From assembly GCA_011774835.1 (NCBI GenBank), contig JAACAK010000064.1, positions 15,362 to 65,753 on the forward strand: a DNA stretch of 50,392 bases, read 5' to 3'. Each line of letters begins with the position of its first letter. Position 1 is the first letter of the stretch. This DNA comes from Candidatus Kutchimonas denitrificans. Its GTDB lineage: Bacteria > Gemmatimonadota > Gemmatimonadetes > Palauibacterales > KS3-K002. The notes under the pieces are model-generated. The model saw only the letters and a list, made by a program, of their open reading frames with translations. It was not told the DNA's origin and did no database searches. Positions 1 through 9,013 of the stretch are shown here, piece by piece. The position numbers and the translations under genes were made by a program.

Positions 1-3000
1 CACCTGGCGGCGGCCGAAGCGCTGCTCCGCGCCGGCGCCTCGGGCAAGGCGGTCGACGAGCTAGTCGAGGCAAAGCGCTTCGCGGGCGTCGCCCTGGAGG
101 CCGAGGCGGAGCCCGGCGACGGCCGCTGGACCGGCCGGCTGCCGTTCGCCTTCGCCGGGCTGGCCGAGCGGTTCGTCGCCCGGGGCGGCGGCCGGATCGG
201 GCTGTTCGAGCCCGGCAGGAAGGTCAGGGTGGAAGCGACCCCGGCCATCGGGCTGGCCGGCGCCCGGCCCGCCGAGCTGACGCTGGACGGCGCGAAGCCG
301 GTCTGGTCGGGCGAGTGGGAGGAGAGCGACGAGCGGACGATCTTCGCCCTGCGGGCCCGGGACGCGGCGGCGCTCGCCCTCGGCTCCAGCGACGTGCTGA
401 CCGAGCGGGCCGTGGACCACGCGGTCGGCCGCATCCAGTTCCCGGACATGTTCCAGGACCTCGACGGCCGGGACGGGGTCGGCAAGTTCGGCGCGGTCCG
501 CGCCCACCTGAGCCACATCGAGGCGTCGCGGCTGGCCATCGAGACGCTGCTCCGGGACGTCGACTGGAGCGGCGACGCCGGACTGGAGGCCGCCGCCGCC
601 AAGGTCGCGGTCACCGACCTCTACGGCCCCGACATGCCCAGCGTCACCTACCGGGCCGGCCAGGTGATCGGCGGCTCGGCGTTCTCGGAGGAAGACATCT
701 TCTCCAAGATGTACCGCGACAGCGCGGTCTTCCCCCACTACATCCGGCCCAACGCCGAGCTGAACGTCGAGATCGGCGTCCAGCTGGCCGGCCGTGAAGA
801 CGGCATCATCGCCGGGCTCGCGCCCCACGTCGCCGCCGCGCTCGACGCGCCGGAACAGCGACCCGTCCTCGACTTCGAGGTCCGGCGGCTGCGCGAGGCG
901 GAGCGCCGGCTCCGCGCCGCCATGACCCGCGCCCTGAACAGCGGCAACGGCGCGAAGGGGGACGAGGCGGTCCACGACATCGTGGGCGGCCTGGCGACCC
1001 GGCTGCTGGTCTGGGCCCGCCTGCTGCTTCGTGCCCACCGGCGCTGGGAGGGCGCGCTGCCGACCCAGCGCTACGTCGAGGCGGCGCAGCTGTGGGCCGA
1101 CGTGATCGAGGAGCGGCTGATCGGGATCGACGACGAGCTGGACCACGCCCTCGACCGGGTCGACCTGGGCGGCTACGCCTTCCAGCTCGCCGACTACCCC
1201 GACGTGCCCATCGCCAGCCAGGGCCTCGGCTTCGATTACAAACGCGACATCATCGACGCCGAGCGGAACCATCGCTCCGGCGAGTTCCTGGTCGAGCCGT
1301 TCGTGGTCGACGAGACCCGCTACTTCCCCGAGCTCCAGTGGGCCGACGAGACGATCGCCGACCACTACCGGGAGTACATGCACGACATCTCGTCCCGGTT
1401 CGGCGACGACCGCTACGACCCGTCGTTCGAGCGCCAGATCGAGCGGCTCCACTACATCACCCGGGACGACATCGACTGGACGCTGGAGCAGGGCTACTTC
1501 CGGGTGGTCATACCGGAGGAGTACGGCGGCCAGGGCCGCTCGAAGGCCGACTACTACAACCTGTGCCAGCTGTCGAAGCGGCACGGCGATGTCAGCCACA
1601 CGCTGACCATCCAGGCCAACACCAGCATCGGGACCACGCCCATGCTGCTGGGGCTCGAGGACGTCGACGGCGCCCAGCGCGAGCTGGAGGGCGCCATGGA
1701 GAAGGCCGACGACGTCGACGCGATCCGGACCGAGATCGAGAAGCTGATCGAGATGATGGCGGCCCCGGATCTCGATGCGCTCAAGGACAAGTACATCGAG
1801 ATCGACAAGCTCGTCCGCGGCTCCATCGGGAAGAGCCGGATCCTCAAGAAGGCCGTGTTCGGTAAATTCGCCTCCGCCTGGGGCAAGGCCGGCGCCGCCG
1901 GGATGAAGAAAGACCTGGCCGGCTTCAAGAAGGGGCTGGAGAAGGCGCTGGCCGCGATGGACGGCTGGCGCGATCGGGTCGCCGCGCAGCAGGCCGAGCT
2001 GCCGCGCCGCCGCGCCGCTCACGAGTTCTACCTGCGGCTCATCGCCGCCCGTATGATCTCCGCCTTCGCCCTCACCGAGCCCAGCGCCGGGTCCGACACC
2101 GCCCGGGTCCGGACCGAGGCGCGACTCGACTCGCGCCGCGTCCACACCGACGAGGACGGCGTGAAGTACTTCTACCTGGACGAGGAGAACCAGGAAGAGC
2201 GCCGCAACCTGGCCGAGATGGACCGGTTCCAGTTCGACGGCCGCAGGATCTTCTACCGCTACAGCGACGACGCCGACCCGGCCGAGGTCCTGTCGCAGGA
2301 GTACGTCTACGAGCACGAGACGGACACCGAGAAGTACCGCTACTTCATGATCGGCGACCGGCGCGTCGACATCCACGACATGGCGCAGGTCCGCGAGGAC
2401 GACGGCGAGGAGCGCTACGAGTTCTTCGTGCTGAACGGCGCCAAGATGTGGATCACCAACGGCCACATCGCCGGCGTCGAGGCGATCTACGCCCGCACCC
2501 CAACGGGCGTCACCGGGTTCATGGTCGACGCGCTGACCGAAGGCTTCTTCGTCGGCAAGGACGAGGAGAAGACGGGCCAGCGCGGCTCGCCCACCAACGA
2601 GATCACGCTGACCAACGTGCGCATCCCCCGGGAGTGCATGATCGGGATCGAGGGGCGCGGCCAGGAGAACGCGCTGGAGACGCTGAACGTGGGCCGGGCC
2701 GGGCTCTGCATCTCGTCGTCCGCCGGGATCGAGCAGGCGATCGGCGACGCCGCCGACTACCTGGAGAAGATACCCCGGGGCGCCGCCGGCTGGGCGCGCT
2801 ACCGGCTGGGGCTGGCGATGGAGGAGATGTTCGCCATCGAGGCGATCTCCTACGACCTCATCGGCATCTACGACGACGACACCAGCGACAAGCCCCGGGT
2901 CGAGTCGTCCATCGGCAAGCTGTTCGGGACCGACGGGCTGCATCGCACGCTCCATCACCTGGAGGCGCTCTACGGGGTCGAAGGCCTGACGCGCCGCTAC

Positions 3001-5505
3001 CGCATCGAGAAGGACCGGCGCGACGCCCGCGTCATGACGATCTACGAGGGGACCAACGAGATCCAGCAGTTCCTGCTCCTCAAGGACCTGATCGACATGA
3101 TGGGCCCGCAGATCGAGAAGGCGGAGGAGCCCGACGTGAGCGCCGAGGGCTCGCCGTACGCCGTCGAGGTGGAGGGGCTCCGCGCCATGCACGAGGACGT
3201 CCGCGCCCGGGTGAAGGACGTCCGGGCCACCTACAAGAGCGCCGCCTGGCAGCGGGCGCTGCTGCAGCCGATCTTCTTCCGCCTGGCCCGCATGGTCACC
3301 CTGCTCAAGATGGTCGATGCCACGGTGCGCCGGGCCCACTGGATCGCCCGCAACCTGAACGCCGACGGCGACGAGCTGCACCGCAAGTGGAGCGAGCGGG
3401 CGGCCCGCGGGTTCATCGCCCGGGCGCGCCGCGCGTTCGATCGCGAGGTCTCCGGGTTCGACCGTGACCTGGGCATCCTGCAGAACGGCGGTCGGCCGAC
3501 CGAGCTGAAGCTGGCGGAGACGCTGCTGGACGAGAGCGAGGCGGCCGAGGAGGACGGCGAGCGCCGTGCGATCGAGCGGACGCCAATCGATCGCGAGCTG
3601 AAGATCGCCGTGGCGCTGCAGCGGGCGCCGCGCCTGGCGCCGCGGCCCCGGCTCGCCGACGGCGACCTGGCCGAGCACGTCTACGGCCTGGGCAGCGGCG
3701 ACCGGCGCGCCCTGCGGGCCGCCCTGGAGCTGAAGGCGGCGGCGCCCGACCGGGTCCACGTGACGCTCATCTGCGCCGCGCCGCTCGCCGCCGAGGACGA
3801 CCTCCGCGCCGGCCTCGCCGCCGGCGCCGACCGGGCGATCCTGCTGGACACGGGCGGTGTCGAGTACGAGGAGCACGCCGTCGCCGAGGCGATCGCGGAC
3901 GCGTTCCGCCGCGTCGGGCTCGACTTCCACCTGCTGCTGGCCGGCGTGTCCGGCGACGGGCCCGGCGCGGGTCGGCTGGGGCTGCGGCTGGCCCGGGAGC
4001 TGGACGCCGGCTGGGTCCCGGACGCCAGCGACGTCTGGGTCGCCGACGGCCACGCCGTGATGCGGAGCCAGCGGTTCGCCGGCAACACGGTGGCGATCGG
4101 CCTGCCCGCCGTCGGCTCGATCGTCGGGTCCGAGGACGAGCCGGATCCGGAGTTCGAGACCCGTGGATTCGTCCGGGCGCTGAGGGCGCCGCTGGAGGTG
4201 ATCCCCTTCCCCACCGACGCCGAGCGCTCGCAGGAAGAGCTGTCGACGGTGGCGGCGCAGGCCGGCGGCGAGGAGACCGAGGAGGAGGAGCGGATCGATC
4301 CGGAACGGGCCGCCGAGGTGCTGGTGGAGGTGGGCGACCTGGGCGACGGCGCCGGCGCCGTCGCGGCGGAGGCCGAGCCGTACGACGGCGACGTGCGCAA
4401 GACGGACGCCGACGCGCTGGAGTGGACCGGGGTCGTGTTCATCGCCGAGCTGCAGGACGACGACCTGGCCCGGAGCGCCCGGGCACCGCTGGACGCGGCG
4501 CAGGCGCTGGCCGCCCGGGCGAGGCTGCCGCTGAGCGGCCTGGTGCTGAGCGAGAAGCTGACCGACGAGCGGCGCCGCGCCATCGCCGGCCGGCTGCGGG
4601 CCACCGCGGCGTTCACCCGGATCGTCTTCGCCGAGCACGACGCACTGGCCAGCGGCGCGCCGCGGGCCTACGCCGAGGCGCTGGAGAAGCTGGTGGGCCC
4701 CGGCGCCCGCTCCCGGCCCGATTACCTGCTCTCCACGCCCTGGCTGGCCGACGCCATGCCGATGCTGGCCGAGTCGCTCCGCGACGCGAACGTCCGGGCC
4801 GAGGAGGTGGCCGGGGTCAGCCGGATCGAGCTGGGCGAGGGCGATCGGGTCGAGTTCGTCCACCCGGCGTACGAGCGGAAGCTCCGGGCCCGGCGCCGGC
4901 TGCCGCTGGCCGGTGACGGCGTGCGGATCCTCTGGTTCGAGCCCGAGGTGAACGCCGAGGGCGGGAACGGCGCTTCGGCCGAGCTCGACGTGGCCCGGGT
5001 CGCCCTGGAGCTGGAGTACGACCCCCGGACCGACGCCCTGGCCGAGGCGCTGGCCGAGGCGAAGGAAGCGCTGGGCGTGGTCACGCTGGAGAACGCCGAG
5101 TTCATCATCGACGTGGGCGCCGGCCTCGGCTCGGTGGACAACCTGGAGACCGTGGTCGAGCCGCTCCGCCAGGCGCTGCTGGAGATGGGCGCGCCTCATG
5201 TATTGATCGGCGCCACCCGCAAGGTCACCATGGACATGAGCTGGCTGCCCGAGGACCGCCAGATCGGTCAGACCGGCGTCCGGGTCAACCCGCGGATCAT
5301 GATCGCCCTCGGCGTATCGGGCGCGCCGCAGCACATCGATTGGGTGGGCGACCGGGCGGTGATCTTCGCCTTCAACCTCGACCCGCAGGCGCCGCTCATG
5401 ACGCTGAACCAGCGCCGCGAACAGCCGAAGGTCTATCCGGTCGTGGGGAATCTGCTCGAAACAGTACCGCGTTTCGTCGAGGCCCTGAAGCAGACGCGGG
5501 CGTGA
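1..5505 (+). CDS. Acyl-CoA dehydrogenase / electron-transfer flavoprotein beta-alpha fusion (5' end outside window)
   Basis: The frame is open from base 1, so the start lies upstream; at least 1,834 residues are present. The order is: (i) C-terminal part of a first ACAD-like domain (about nt 300-820), with a helical ACAD pattern and QVIGG/KMYRDS motifs but IRPNAEL where a catalytic YEGT would be expected; (ii) a full ACAD (about 1330-3110) with FALTEPSAGSDT (2065-2100) and IYEGTNEIQ, whose Glu codon at 3046 matches the usual catalytic base; it carries a charged helical insert (about 1650-2030); (iii) ETF-beta-like (about 3600-4200); (iv) ETF-alpha-like (about 4420-5500) with the FAD-domain GQTG (5266-5277) and a VSGAPQH segment. 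By family knowledge the ACAD oxidises acyl-CoA and ETF carries the electrons to the quinone pool. One chain would channel electrons internally (inference). Substrate unknown. Confidence 0.9.
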   Translation, partial: HLAAAEALLRAGASGKAVDELVEAKRFAGVALEAEAEPGDGRWTGRLPFAFAGLAERFVARGGGRIGLFEPGRKVRVEATPAIGLAGARPAELTLDGAKPVWSGEWEESDERTIFALRARDAAALALGSSDVLTERAVDHAVGRIQFPDMFQDLDGRDGVGKFGAVRAHLSHIEASRLAIETLLRDVDWSGDAGLEAAAAKVAVTDLYGPDMPSVTYRAGQVIGGSAFSEEDIFSKMYRDSAVFPHYIRPNAELNVEIGVQLAGREDGIIAGLAPHVAAALDAPEQRPVLDFEVRRLREAERRLRAAMTRALNSGNGAKGDEAVHDIVGGLATRLLVWARLLLRAHRRWEGALPTQRYVEAAQLWADVIEERLIGIDDELDHALDRVDLGGYAFQLADYPDVPIASQGLGFDYKRDIIDAERNHRSGEFLVEPFVVDETRYFPELQWADETIADHYREYMHDISSRFGDDRYDPSFERQIERLHYITRDDIDWTLEQGYFRVVIPEEYGGQGRSKADYYNLCQLSKRHGDVSHTLTIQANTSIGTTPMLLGLEDVDGAQRELEGAMEKADDVDAIRTEIEKLIEMMAAPDLDALKDKYIEIDKLVRGSIGKSRILKKAVFGKFASAWGKAGAAGMKKDLAGFKKGLEKALAAMDGWRDRVAAQQAELPRRRAAHEFYLRLIAARMISAFALTEPSAGSDTARVRTEARLDSRRVHTDEDGVKYFYLDEENQEERRNLAEMDRFQFDGRRIFYRYSDDADPAEVLSQEYVYEHETDTEKYRYFMIGDRRVDIHDMAQVREDDGEERYEFFVLNGAKMWITNGHIAGVEAIYARTPTGVTGFMVDALTEGFFVGKDEEKTGQRGSPTNEITLTNVRIPRECMIGIEGRGQENALETLNVGRAGLCISSSAGIEQAIGDAADYLEKIPRGAAGWARYRLGLAMEEMFAIEAISYDLIGIYDDDTSDKPRVESSIGKLFGTDGLHRTLHHLEALYGVEGLTRRYRIEKDRRDARVMTIYEGTNEIQQFLLLKDLIDMMGPQIEKAEEPDVSAEGSPYAVEVEGLRAMHEDVRARVKDVRATYKSAAWQRALLQPIFFRLARMVTLLKMVDATVRRAHWIARNLNADGDELHRKWSERAARGFIARARRAFDREVSGFDRDLGILQNGGRPTELKLAETLLDESEAAEEDGERRAIERTPIDRELKIAVALQRAPRLAPRPRLADGDLAEHVYGLGSGDRRALRAALELKAAAPDRVHVTLICAAPLAAEDDLRAGLAAGADRAILLDTGGVEYEEHAVAEAIADAFRRVGLDFHLLLAGVSGDGPGAGRLGLRLARELDAGWVPDASDVWVADGHAVMRSQRFAGNTVAIGLPAVGSIVGSEDEPDPEFETRGFVRALRAPLEVIPFPTDAERSQEELSTVAAQAGGEETEEEERIDPERAAEVLVEVGDLGDGAGAVAAEAEPYDGDVRKTDADALEWTGVVFIAELQDDDLARSARAPLDAAQALAARARLPLSGLVLSEKLTDERRRAIAGRLRATAAFTRIVFAEHDALASGAPRAYAEALEKLVGPGARSRPDYLLSTPWLADAMPMLAESLRDANVRAEEVAGVSRIELGEGDRVEFVHPAYERKLRARRRLPLAGDGVRILWFEPEVNAEGGNGASAELDVARVALELEYDPRTDALAEALAEAKEALGVVTLENAEFIIDVGAGLGSVDNLETVVEPLRQALLEMGAPHVLIGATRKVTMDMSWLPEDRQIGQTGVRVNPRIMIALGVSGAPQHIDWVGDRAVIFAFNLDPQAPLMTLNQRREQPKVYPVVGNLLETVPRFVEALKQTRA

Positions 5506-5613
5506 GTTAGTGCGTTGGTGCGTTAGTGCGTTAGTGGATTCGTGGCTGCTGTTGGATAACCTGGTGGCGGCGCCGATCACCAACGCACTAACGCACTAAC
5601 GCACTAATCTCAC
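5502..5613. repeat. Paired inverted octamer array A (convergent gene junction)
   Basis: The left arm (5502-5538) holds GTGCGTTA-type octamers and the right arm (5577-5613) their reverse complement, around a loop of about 38 nt. The arms pair over about 35 nt with few mismatches. The stop codons of both flanking convergent genes fall inside the outer ends of the arms. It could act as a bidirectional terminator, but similar arrays elsewhere are not confined to gene ends. Confidence 0.85.
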
Positions 5614-6077
5614 ATCGCCGGAGGCGCCGACGGCTCGGCTCCGGCCGATGGCGCCGCTCCGCCCTCCTGGTACGGCCAGGCACCGACCACCGTCGCGATC
5701 GGAAGCTCGAACAGCCCCCAGATCAGCGAGATCACCACCAGACCCGTGGGGAACATCCCACCGATCGCGGTCGTGCCGAACCCGAGCAACCCGATCAGGA
5801 ACCAGGCGGTGAGCCCCGCCCAGACCGCCGTCTTCGGGCCCGGCCCGAACCGCGGTCGTATGGCCGCGTAGAGCCAGACCATCGCGATCCCCAGCAGGAA
5901 GCCCCAGATGACCCACGCGATCATCATCCCGGTGCCTTCCGGCCCCAGGCCCAGAGCTTCCCGCGCCGCCATCCAACGATCGCGCAGAATGAGCCCGTTG
6001 ATGAACTCCAGGACGTTGAGCACCACACCGGCAAGCAGGCCACCCAGAACCACCCGTCCGAGATTGATTTTGCCCAT
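5610..6077 (-). CDS. Small four-helix integral membrane protein, unknown function
   Basis: 155 residues. The ATG at 6077 is preceded by a strong AGGAGG Shine-Dalgarno site. About four hydrophobic stretches (residues about 7-27, 50-72, 84-104, 108-132) make it an inner-membrane protein; the tail is rich in Ala, Pro and Gly. No catalytic motif is visible. It looks like a conserved hypothetical membrane protein, but I cannot name a family with certainty. Its gene converges on the ACAD-ETF fusion gene, and an octamer hairpin fills the gap. No operon partner is evident: the next gene on the same strand is a broken IVP-like gene, separated by an octamer arm. Confidence 0.75.
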   Translation of the reverse strand: MGKINLGRVVLGGLLAGVVLNVLEFINGLILRDRWMAAREALGLGPEGTGMMIAWVIWGFLLGIAMVWLYAAIRPRFGPGPKTAVWAGLTAWFLIGLLGFGTTAIGGMFPTGLVVISLIWGLFELPIATVVGAWPYQEGGAAPSAGAEPSAPPAM

Positions 6078-6211
6078 GACTCCTCCTTCTGGTGAAGGTT
6101 AGCCAGCGCAAAGAACCGCTCTTCGTTGGGAAACGGGCACTTAGATAATGCCGTGCTCGCCGGTGGATGGCAAATGGTTTCGGAGTCGGGGGGTTGGGAG
6201 GGGAAGGACGC

Positions 6212-6232
6212 AGTGCGTTAGTGCGTTAGTGG
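6212..6232. repeat. Single octamer arm B1
   Basis: About two and a half copies of GTGCGTTA in the same orientation as the left arms elsewhere, with no inverted partner close by. It lies just downstream of the broken IVP-like gene, so that gene has octamer DNA on both sides. Confidence 0.7.
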
Positions 6233-6250
6233 TTGGGCGCCGCGAAGATA

Positions 6251-6631
6251 TTAAGGGCTACAGAAGTGTTGTGACTTGCGCATCATCGAATTGAGCAATT
6301 TACCGATCTCTTCGCTGTGCTCCTGCAGCTCCTGTGCCGTCTCATCGTTCAGGTAACCACAGCTTCAGGCCACACCGATCCAATGCCACGTTTCCATCTG
6401 TTCGCCAAGGGCGGCCGCCAACTTGCTGATGAAGTGGCGGCGATAACGGCGCTTGCTCCACGATTCGGCGATCTGTGCTCCAATCGATCGGGACGCTCGC
6501 ACCAGTTGGTCGGTGAGCCTATAAGCCTCATGGCGTGGGAAGCCCTTTGTGACCTCGAATATCGCATCAGCAAGGGCAAGGGATTTCCTGTAGACCTCGA
6601 GATCGCTGAAGTGCCTGGCCAAACGTGACAA
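6251..6631 (-). pseudogene. Four-helix-bundle protein (23S rRNA intervening-sequence protein type), interrupted by TGA
   Basis: The readable protein contains HFSDLEVYRKSLALADAIF and GFPRHEAYRLTDQLVRASRS, typical of the S23/IVP four-helix-bundle family, whose members are about 115-125 residues. The frame stops at TGA (6365-6367) after WHWIGVA. Reading through gives SCGYLNDETAQELQEHSEEI, which is the expected fourth helix, and ends at TAA (6251-6253). A single CGA-to-TGA change would explain the stop. The start is uncertain: TTG 6631 or TTG 6622 are plausible, and an ATG at 6757 would make the first 40 residues translated octamer repeat. The family is known from rRNA intervening sequences and as solitary genes; its role is unclear. 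No rRNA is adjacent here. Confidence 0.7.
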
Positions 6632-6641
6632 AGGAATGAGG

Positions 6642-6767
6642 GCGTTAGTACGATAGTACGTTGGTGCGCTGGTACGTTGGTGCGTTAGAGGGAAGCTATC
6701 CAAGCGTATCAACAAATCCTCAAGATCCCCCACTAACGCACTAATGCACCAACGCACTGACGCACCC
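6642..6767. repeat. Paired inverted octamer array B2
   Basis: The left arm (6642-6690) carries degenerate GTGCGTTA/GTACGTTG units and the right arm (6730-6767) carries TAACGCAC-type units, around a loop of about 39 nt. It lies between the stop of the NTF2-like gene and the start of the broken IVP-like gene, both leftward. Confidence 0.8.
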
Positions 6768-6770
6768 CCC

Positions 6771-7211
6771 CTACCGTCTCTCCTCCGTCCAGATCTTGTT
6801 GACGATCTGCCACTCGCCGTTGATCCGGAGGAGCGACAGGTAGTCGACGTAGTGGACCCCGGGCCACGTCAGTTCGGTCTTCACCGACGCGGCCATCCCC
6901 TGGACGTCGATATTGACGATCCTGTTCGTGTGGCTCGACGCGTCCCGCGGCTCGCGACCTTCCCACGAGCTGGCCCAGCGCTCGAACGGGATGATCATCA
7001 CGTCGCCGTCCTGGTCGACCCCGATCAGCCGGGAGTCGGGATGGAAGGCCTCCCGCAGGTAGTCCGGGTTCGCCTCCATCATCCCGGCGAAGTAATTCTC
7101 CACCGCGGCCTCCACCTCCTCGCGATCCGACGTCCTGTCGCCCCGGATTCCGGTGGCGGCCACAAGGGCAATGAGCGGGAGGAACGCCGCTCCCAACAGC
7201 AGCTTACGCAT
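6771..7211 (-). CDS. Secreted NTF2-like protein (lumazine-binding/SnoaL-like fold)
   Basis: 146 residues from ATG 7211, which has GGAG about 8 nt upstream; a longer frame to 7274 lacks such support. Residues 1-24 form a signal peptide (MRKLLLGAAFLPLIALVAA). The mature part shows EEVEAAVENYFAGMMEANPD, AFHPDSRLIGV and, near the end, INGEWQIVNKIW. This is the pattern of the NTF2-like 'putative lumazine-binding' group (PF12893 type), a cone-shaped fold used for small-ligand binding or for unknown roles. No catalytic residues can be assigned. It lies downstream of the serpin on the same strand, about 200 nt away across an octamer array, so co-transcription is doubtful. Confidence 0.7.
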   Translation of the reverse strand: MRKLLLGAAFLPLIALVAATGIRGDRTSDREEVEAAVENYFAGMMEANPDYLREAFHPDSRLIGVDQDGDVMIIPFERWASSWEGREPRDASSHTNRIVNIDVQGMAASVKTELTWPGVHYVDYLSLLRINGEWQIVNKIWTEERR

Positions 7212-7302
7212 GGAGATCTCCACTGTTTTAGGGAAATAATGACGTTGCTTTGAGATACGGGGTGGGGCAGGCACCGGTTTCAGGCAACTGGGGAGAATAA
7301 GC

Positions 7303-7418
7303 TAGTGCGTTAGTACGTTAGTGGATGAGGTACCCGCGAGCGGGGCGGCGGTGCGCCATCACGAGGTCGTCCACGGCACCCCACTAACGCACCAACGTAC
7401 TAACGCACTAACGCACCA
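7303..7418. repeat. Paired inverted octamer array C
   Basis: The left arm (7303-7324) and right arm (7381-7418) are built of the same octamer family, with a loop of about 56 nt. The right arm abuts the serpin stop codon at 7420. The flanking genes are co-directional (both leftward). Confidence 0.8.
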
Positions 7419-7419
7419 C

Positions 7420-8655
7420 TCAACTCGGGTTCCTAACCACGCCCAGGAACAACACCGTGCCCGAAAACCGCTCCCGAATAGCAAACAAAAACGGCCGATC
7501 GACCCGGAGCTCCGGCGGCACGCTGACGATCCCGACCTCCACCGAGGTCACCGCCGCCGCCTCGGTCCCCTCCTCGTTCACATCCACGAACGTCTTGTGC
7601 TTGACCCGGCTGATATAGAGCGGGGCGTCGGCGATGCCCGAAAAGTCCGCGTCGTTCGGGTCGAACGCGATGCCCATCCCCAGCGCCTTGAGCGCGTCGT
7701 TCAGATTCACCTCGTACTCGAGGGTGAACTTCGGCAGGAAGACATGCATCTCCTGAGCGCCCAGCCCGTCGACCCAGCCGTTCCAGGTCTCCGCGTCCAG
7801 CGACGCGATCAGCGCGTCCAGGTCGCGGTCCGGGTCCGGCAACACGATCGTCATGGCGTACGCCTTGCCGCCGTACGGCAGGTCGGCGATCAGCACGCCT
7901 TCGCCGTAATTGATGCGGATCGGCACCGCGGCGCCGTGGGTCATCATCGGGACCTGCACTGTGCTGCCGTCGGCCAGATGGAAGTCGGCCGGCGCGGTCA
8001 GGTCGGGATCGAACTGCGCCGTCCAGTTCCCCTTGAAGTAGACCGCGTTGATCAGGAACATGACGATCTCGGCCGGGATCTCGCCTACGATCTCACTGAT
8101 CCGACCGTTCGTCTTGTCGTCGACCCAGGCGTTGATCGTCGCCGGCGCGGCCGGGTCGGTGAAGTCCAGCGCCGCCACCTCGGCGTCGAAGTACTGGACG
8201 TTCAGGTCGATGAAGTTCGGCTTGGGCGTGAACTCGTCGCGATGCCAGATCGAGTTGGCCAGCGTCCACTGGACCGACGGGTCCAGCTCGGCCAGCAGGT
8301 CGATCAGGCTGCGGTACGACTCGTTCACCTCCTGCAGGCTGAGCCCCTGCAGCTCCAGCGCCTCCTGCATCGCCTGCCGCGTCGTGCCGGCGGCGCCGTT
8401 GTACGTCATCCCCAGCGCCATCGCGACGCTGAGCGGCGAGATGAAGACGTTGGCGCCCGCCTCCTCGCCGGCGGTCACCTGGCGGAACAGCTTCAGCCCG
8501 AACCGATTGTCCGCCTCGATCAGCTGCTCCTCGCCGGCGGCCAGGTCGCGGGGCAGTTCCGTGATCTCGGGGACCTGGATACCGCCTTCGTCACAGCTCC
8601 CCGCGCTTAGCGCCAGTACGAGCAGCCCTGGCGCTGCGCCGATCATACGCTTCAT
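7420..8655 (-). CDS. Lipoprotein serpin (serine protease inhibitor, predicted inhibitory)
   Basis: 411 residues, normal serpin length, from ATG 8655. A lipobox-like LSAGSC ends at Cys21, so it is probably a lipid-anchored envelope protein. Serpin hallmarks include NVFISPLSVAMALGMTYNGA, NAVYFKGNW, and the C-terminal DRPFLFAIRE with FLGVV. The reactive-centre hinge reads EEGTEAAAVT (residues 361-370), with small residues at P12-P10 as in inhibitory serpins. Alignment to the alpha-1-antitrypsin register (GTEAA to SxPPE) puts P1 at Val377 and P1' at Ser378, predicting elastase-like targets (inference). Bacterial serpins are thought to protect against host, predator or own proteases. It diverges from the amidohydrolase gene at 9014. 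Confidence 0.93.
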   Translation of the reverse strand: MKRMIGAAPGLLVLALSAGSCDEGGIQVPEITELPRDLAAGEEQLIEADNRFGLKLFRQVTAGEEAGANVFISPLSVAMALGMTYNGAAGTTRQAMQEALELQGLSLQEVNESYRSLIDLLAELDPSVQWTLANSIWHRDEFTPKPNFIDLNVQYFDAEVAALDFTDPAAPATINAWVDDKTNGRISEIVGEIPAEIVMFLINAVYFKGNWTAQFDPDLTAPADFHLADGSTVQVPMMTHGAAVPIRINYGEGVLIADLPYGGKAYAMTIVLPDPDRDLDALIASLDAETWNGWVDGLGAQEMHVFLPKFTLEYEVNLNDALKALGMGIAFDPNDADFSGIADAPLYISRVKHKTFVDVNEEGTEAAAVTSVEVGIVSVPPELRVDRPFLFAIRERFSGTVLFLGVVRNPS

Positions 8656-9013
8656 GACTGGACCTTTCGTGCCACTGGTGAACAGGATGCCCCCTGAGGG
8701 TGAGTAGCCTTTACCCCGCCAACCGTTAAATCTCCCGCACGATGGAACCGTGGAACCCGGGTCTTCGTTTTGAGGGATGGAAGGCGCTCGTTGACTCCCG
8801 CCAGCAAGCCGAAGGTTCGGTCGGTCGATTAGTGCGTTAGTGGGTGCGTGAGTTATCGGGTGAAGTCAACCCGTCGAGAATCCTCCACTCCTACTAACGC
8901 ACTAACGCACCAACCCACCAACCCACCAACCCGCCACAATTGACTCCGCCCCTCCCGCACCCTACGATGCTCCCTCGCCCCAGCCAGAGCCAGCCGTAGG
9001 AGGAACGAGCCCG
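8656..9013. other. Divergent intergenic region, serpin / amidohydrolase
   Basis: 358 nt without a convincing gene. It must carry promoters for both divergent genes. It contains octamer arms at 8829-8855 and 8891-8933 and a Shine-Dalgarno site (AGGAGGA, about 8998-9004) for the gene at 9014. I see no clear -35/-10 pair. Confidence 0.6.
8829..8933. repeat. Paired inverted octamer array D (divergent gene junction)
   Basis: The left arm (8829-8855) and the right arm (8891-8933, degenerating into CCAACCCA units) flank a loop of about 35 nt. This array sits between divergent genes, where a terminator is not expected. Confidence 0.8.

Noticed and set aside
61..5583. A 1,840-codon open frame on the minus strand
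   Set aside because: It is antisense to the clearly conserved ACAD-ETF fusion. Its composition (Arg, Gly, Leu, His, Asp, Val) and lack of motifs are what a high-GC shadow frame gives, and its N-terminus is translated octamer repeat.
7321..8610. A 429-codon plus-strand frame opposite the serpin
   Set aside because: The serpin on the other strand has full family motifs; this frame has none and begins in repeat DNA.
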